Source of the DNA: Rudanella sp.
GTDB taxonomy: Bacteria; Bacteroidota; Bacteroidia; Cytophagales; Spirosomataceae
Assembly: GCA_026785985.1 (NCBI GenBank)
Contig: JAJAYX010000813.1
Location: 1 to 7,632 of the forward strand
DNA: 7,632 nucleotides
Direction: 5' to 3'
Below, in pieces: positions 5,044-7,632 of the stretch (positions are counted from its first letter, which is position 1; each line of letters starts with the position of its first letter). The notes under the pieces were generated by a model. It had not been told where the DNA came from, searched no databases, and saw nothing but the letters and a program-made list of their open reading frames with translations. The position numbers and the translations under genes are program-made.

Positions 5044-5817
5044 ATGCCTTATCAAAACAAACCCTCCCGCCCTGAACTCGGTGCCGACGAAATGGTATTC
5101 GGAGTGCAATCGGTGTTGGAAACCCTTCGCTCCGATCAGCAGATCGACAAGCTGTATATGGAAAAGGGGATGAGCAACCCCGATATTCAGCAGTTGGCTT
5201 TCCAACGGCGCGTTACCATTCAGCGGGTGCCGGTGGAAAAATTAGACCGATTCACGCGCAAAAACCACCAGGGTGTGGTGTGCCTCGTGGCGGCTGTTCA
5301 ATACGTAAAACTGTCGAATGTGATCGCCGATGTTCACGAACGGGGCGAAGTTCCGTTTATCCTGCTGCTGGATCGTATTACGGACGTTCGTAACTTCGGA
5401 GCCATTGCCCGCACCGCCGAATGTACTGGTGTTCAGTGTATTGTGATTCCGGGTAGGGGAGCAGCCGCCATCGGCTCCGATGCCATGAAAACATCGTCGG
5501 GCGCGTTGAATCATATTTCGGTGAGCCGCGAATTTGATCTGGCCGACACCGTAAAATACTTGCAGAATTCGGGGATTCAGGTCGTGGCCTGTACCGAAAA
5601 ATCGCCCCGTGATCTCTACGAAACCACCACCGATTTAACCGGCCCATTGGCCGTGGTGATGGGGTCAGAAGAGGACGGGATCTCGCCCGAAATCCTCAAA
5701 ATAGTGGATACACACATCAAAATTCCCCTCCTGGGGTCGGTTGCCTCCCTCAACGTATCCGTAGCCACGGGCGTGATGCTGTATGAGGTGGTGCGGCAAC
5801 GAAGTTTAAAACAGTGA
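5044..5817 (+). CDS. rlmB: RlmB/TrmH-family rRNA 2'-O-methyltransferase (SpoU class)
   Basis: The product is 257 residues, close to the E. coli RlmB length of about 243. The enzyme class transfers methyl from SAM to a ribose 2'-OH; RlmB modifies 23S rRNA G2251 in the peptidyl-transferase P-loop. Residues 17-28 (MVFGVQSVLETL) and KNHQGVV (73-79) belong to the N-terminal RNA-binding domain. The three knot motifs are present: DRITDVRNFGAIARTAE (110-126), AVVMGSEEDGIS (203-214) and KIPLLGSVASLNVSVATGVM (226-245). The ATG at 5044 is preferred because it starts just before the conserved domain and clears the upstream repeat. Assignment as RlmB rather than another TrmH paralogue rests on architecture only. 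Confidence 0.88.
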   Translation: MPYQNKPSRPELGADEMVFGVQSVLETLRSDQQIDKLYMEKGMSNPDIQQLAFQRRVTIQRVPVEKLDRFTRKNHQGVVCLVAAVQYVKLSNVIADVHERGEVPFILLLDRITDVRNFGAIARTAECTGVQCIVIPGRGAAAIGSDAMKTSSGALNHISVSREFDLADTVKYLQNSGIQVVACTEKSPRDLYETTTDLTGPLAVVMGSEEDGISPEILKIVDTHIKIPLLGSVASLNVSVATGVMLYEVVRQRSLKQ

Positions 5818-5875
5818 GCCGCCAGCAATAAACAGTTACTACCCTGTCGAAATCTGTACTGTTGGCTGCTCACTG
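5812..5875. repeat. CAGTGAGC-type inverted repeat after rlmB
   Basis: The left arm at 5812-5836 (CAGTGAGC, GCCA, ACAGT blocks) and the right arm at 5858-5875 (ACTGT, TGGC, GCTCACTG) are reverse complements apart from a 7-base insertion (GCAATAA) and one mismatch. The left arm overlaps the rlmB stop codon. TGTTTACTGT at 5881-5890 and CAGTGAACAGT at 6421-6431 belong to the same word family. It lies between convergent genes and can act as a bidirectional terminator. Confidence 0.7.
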
Positions 5876-5900
5876 CTAGCTGTTTACTGTAAAAGCTGTT

Positions 5901-6266
5901 TCAGGCTTTCTTCTTCTTAGCTGGAGCCTTGGCTGCGCCACCGTCGAGGGTGTTGATCCACTTAGCTAATTTCTGGGCATCTTCCTTTGGCACCTGCTTC
6001 ATGGCAGCCATCGGCGGATAACCGGGCCAATTGGTTGGCTTCGGTTCGTAAATCAGGGCGACCATCTGATCAACGGTATATTTTTTCTTAGCCACATCTT
6101 TATATGCCGGACCAACCAAACGCTGATCCACGCGGTGGCAGGCAATACAGGTGTGCTTGGCCATCAGAGCTTTCATGTCTTCGGGAATGTTGTCCTGAGC
6201 CTGGGCGTTGAGCGAACCAACAGCCATCAGTGCTGTGGCGAATAATAAGCCAAACGATTTCTTCAT
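5901..6266 (-). CDS. Small periplasmic class I cytochrome c
   Basis: The product is 121 residues, starting at MKKSFGLLFA rather than 38 codons upstream, because this start opens a Sec signal peptide ending LNAQAQ-DN. The haem-binding motif is CIACH (C40, C43, H44), and the distal ligand is likely M86 or M89 in PPMAAMKQVP. VGPAYKDVAKK and KEDAQKLAKWI match the compact c551/c552-type fold. It carries electrons in the periplasm; the partner oxidase or dehydrogenase is not encoded here. The C-terminus is an odd lysine-rich tail, AKAPAKKKKA, which may aid electrostatic docking. It is convergent with rlmB and divergent from the deleted methyltransferase. Confidence 0.9.
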   Translation of the reverse strand: MKKSFGLLFATALMAVGSLNAQAQDNIPEDMKALMAKHTCIACHRVDQRLVGPAYKDVAKKKYTVDQMVALIYEPKPTNWPGYPPMAAMKQVPKEDAQKLAKWINTLDGGAAKAPAKKKKA

Positions 6267-6337
6267 GGGGTAAAAGTTTGTAAAATGTACTGGTTGATAT
6301 TGGGGTCGGGCAGATGCCGAAAACAGGTTGTGACTGG

Positions 6338-6345
6338 CAAAAATA
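6338..6345 (-). promoter_or_regulatory. Candidate -7 box for the cytochrome c gene
   Basis: On the minus strand TATTTTTG is an exact match to TAnnTTTG, about 71 bases before the cytochrome start. A good TTG at the expected -33 position is missing, so only the -7 element is supported. Confidence 0.35.
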
Positions 6346-6420
6346 ACGTCCGGCCAATTAAAACCTATAGTTAATCCCATAAAACGATTCTTTGACCTAA
6401 TTTACCCCAAAAGGTTTAAT

Positions 6421-6431
6421 CAGTGAACAGT
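6421..6431 (+). repeat. CAGTGAACAGT word upstream of the deleted methyltransferase
   Basis: CAGTGAACAGT lies immediately before the ATG at 6433 and matches the repeat family at 5812-5890. It is a single copy here, so it may be a stub of the same intergenic element. Confidence 0.35.
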
Positions 6432-6432
6432 T

Positions 6433-6822
6433 ATGCTTCTTGATCGCTTCTCCAGCCATGCGGACATCTATGCCCGCTACCTCATCGACTATCCCGATGC
6501 CTTGTATGACTTTGTTTTATCCTTCGTGACCAAACGGGGAGCCGCCTGGGACTGTGATCCTGTGCGCCAACACGTGGAGAACCGATATGCCGAACTACCG
6601 TTCGATTTTGCCAACCCCCAACGGGCCGGCTTCACCGTGGAGAGGTACTGGACAGCCGAGTGGTTTCTGAACTATTTGCGTACCTGGTCGGCAGTGCGAA
6701 AGTTCATGGCGGTTAATGGCCACGACCCCGTCGATGCCTTAACCGAACCAATCAACGCTGCCTGGGGGCCGGACGAACGACTGGTGCAGTTCCCGGTTTT
6801 TTTGCGGCTGGGGCAAATTTAA
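6433..6822 (+). CDS. Class I SAM methyltransferase with internal deletion of the SAM-binding core
   Basis: The frame encodes 129 residues. The N-terminus (DRFSSHADIYARYLIDYP, then AAWDC at 37-41) is the typical lead of Methyltransf_11 proteins of about 250 residues, where WDC should continue into the glycine-rich SAM motif (GTGNGQ-like). Instead it passes directly to DPVRQHVENRYAELPF and the C-terminal block (TVERYWTAEWFLNYLRTWSA), which in intact relatives lies over 100 residues later. The join is in frame at about 6553-6558. All SAM-binding residues are therefore gone and the product should be catalytically dead, so it may be a pseudogene even though the frame is intact. Family placement is from recognition of the two end blocks. 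Its stop overlaps the opposing nuclease stop. Confidence 0.78.
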   Translation: MLLDRFSSHADIYARYLIDYPDALYDFVLSFVTKRGAAWDCDPVRQHVENRYAELPFDFANPQRAGFTVERYWTAEWFLNYLRTWSAVRKFMAVNGHDPVDALTEPINAAWGPDERLVQFPVFLRLGQI

Positions 6823-7632
6823 AGTTCCCAAATCACCCGCACCACTTTGGCCTTCACGCCGATGGTCTGGAAAAACTGGAGCCAGTGCAACTGTTGCGGG
6901 CCGAGGTGATCGGTGGGCGATTTTACCTCTACAAAATCATAGTCACCTGCTTCGTTCCAGATCAGAAGGTCGGGGAAACCCCGTGTATGTTCGCGGACAT
7001 TGCGGGCCATTTCGGTCATTATCAGCCGCAGTTGGGCCACGTCCAATACGGCAATGATCTGATTAATAAGCCCCAGTAGCTCATCGTTCCAGTCGACCAG
7101 CACGTTCGTGATGCCGTATTTGGCGTTGTAGGTGCGCCCTACATGTCGTCGCCAGTCATCGCGGGTTTCGAGTTCGGCCAGGCGGTTGCGGAGGAGGGCT
7201 TCGCGTCGGAGATAGAAATCGGCCCCGTAAAAATCGGACGGGGCGCGTTGCAGCGGGTGGTGAATTGCCGAGACGTTGGCATCGTAAATAATATCCCAGA
7301 ACACCAGCCCGAACAGCCCACGCCAGGGATAGTTTTCGGTGAAGGCCGCGTCGAAATCCTGCTCCAGATAATGGTTCATTACGCCCGCTTCCACGTGATG
7401 CCGGTAAGCCGCCGGAATACGCACGCTTTCGGCATCTGACAGGAACCGGGTGGTTGCTTTTCGGCTTCGTTTTTTTTCGCTCAGGCCCAGAATTTTGTCT
7501 CGGAAATCGGTGGCGAAATAGCGTTCCCCGGCGTTTTGGGGAGCCACAGCAATCTCATCGCAGAGGGCCAGGGCTTCCTCCACGGAGCCGTTTTTAAACA
7601 GCAGCCGTCCCCGCCGTTCACGGGCTGGCACC
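6819..7632 (-). CDS. FAN1-like VRR-NUC domain nuclease, N-terminus beyond the window
   Basis: The frame is open to the right edge, so the GTG there is probably internal; about 270 C-terminal residues are seen. FAN1-type nucleases cut branched or flapped DNA and act in crosslink repair. Visible blocks, numbered from the edge, are a TPR-like helix pair (EEALALCDEIA, 18-28), RGLFGLVFWDIIYD (104-117), PSDFYGADFYLRR (131-143), and the VRR-NUC catalytic core GFPDLLIW followed by FVEVKSPTDHLGPQQLHWL. The catalytic set D221, E235 and K237 plus Q246/Q247 is intact. It ends on a TAA that shares the palindrome TTAA with the convergent methyltransferase stop (4-base overlap). Bacterial relatives are single genes of roughly 550 residues. 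Confidence 0.88.
   Translation of the reverse strand, partial: VPARERRGRLLFKNGSVEEALALCDEIAVAPQNAGERYFATDFRDKILGLSEKKRSRKATTRFLSDAESVRIPAAYRHHVEAGVMNHYLEQDFDAAFTENYPWRGLFGLVFWDIIYDANVSAIHHPLQRAPSDFYGADFYLRREALLRNRLAELETRDDWRRHVGRTYNAKYGITNVLVDWNDELLGLINQIIAVLDVAQLRLIMTEMARNVREHTRGFPDLLIWNEAGDYDFVEVKSPTDHLGPQQLHWLQFFQTIGVKAKVVRVIWEL

Noticed and set aside
1..7632. CRISPR array, integrase, transposase or complete defence island
   Set aside because: No regularly spaced repeats and no recombinase or transposase motifs were seen on either strand. The FAN1-like nuclease is better explained as a DNA-repair gene.

Overview
The window looks like a chromosomal segment from a Bacteroidota bacterium, most likely a Cytophagales member of the Spirosoma type. 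This placement is inferred from gene content: a SusC/RagA-type TonB-linked porin, a GWxTD-domain lipoprotein, TAnnTTTG-like -7 boxes, and CGCAAAGGTCGCAAG-type and CAGTGAACAGT-type intergenic palindromes. It was not checked by any search.

Layout. Positions 1-1196 hold the 3' part of a SusC-like gene. It stops abnormally early, without the usual terminal beta-strand and without a following susD. Positions 1197-2580 form a compact accessory patch that is visibly AT-richer toward its right end. It contains a chain of hairpins ending in a strong intrinsic terminator (a candidate structured RNA, 1329-1451), a promoter-like site with a perfect palindrome in its spacer, a 54-residue ORF, a small HTH protein closed by two tandem terminators, and a second AT-rich HTH protein that appears truncated at its 3' end by a hairpin-rich junction. 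From 2583 rightward the DNA returns to GC-rich housekeeping-type genes: a class I SAM methyltransferase (-), a GWxTD lipoprotein (+), an RlmB/TrmH-type rRNA 2'-O-methyltransferase (+), a small periplasmic cytochrome c (-), an internally deleted second methyltransferase (+), and the C-terminal half of a FAN1-like VRR-NUC nuclease (-) that runs off the right edge.

How the genes work together. No shared pathway links the right-hand genes; most are single-gene units in divergent or convergent pairs separated by palindromic intergenic elements. The left patch is the only place where a novel unit could lie. The truncated porin, the orphan HTH genes, the terminator-rich spacing and the composition shift suggest insertion or decay of a mobile element. 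I can support a candidate regulatory RNA and a small regulated operon there, but I cannot identify a complete new defence or mobile system. Two clear gene-decay events are visible: loss of the SusC C-terminus and excision of the SAM-binding core from the methyltransferase at 6433-6822.
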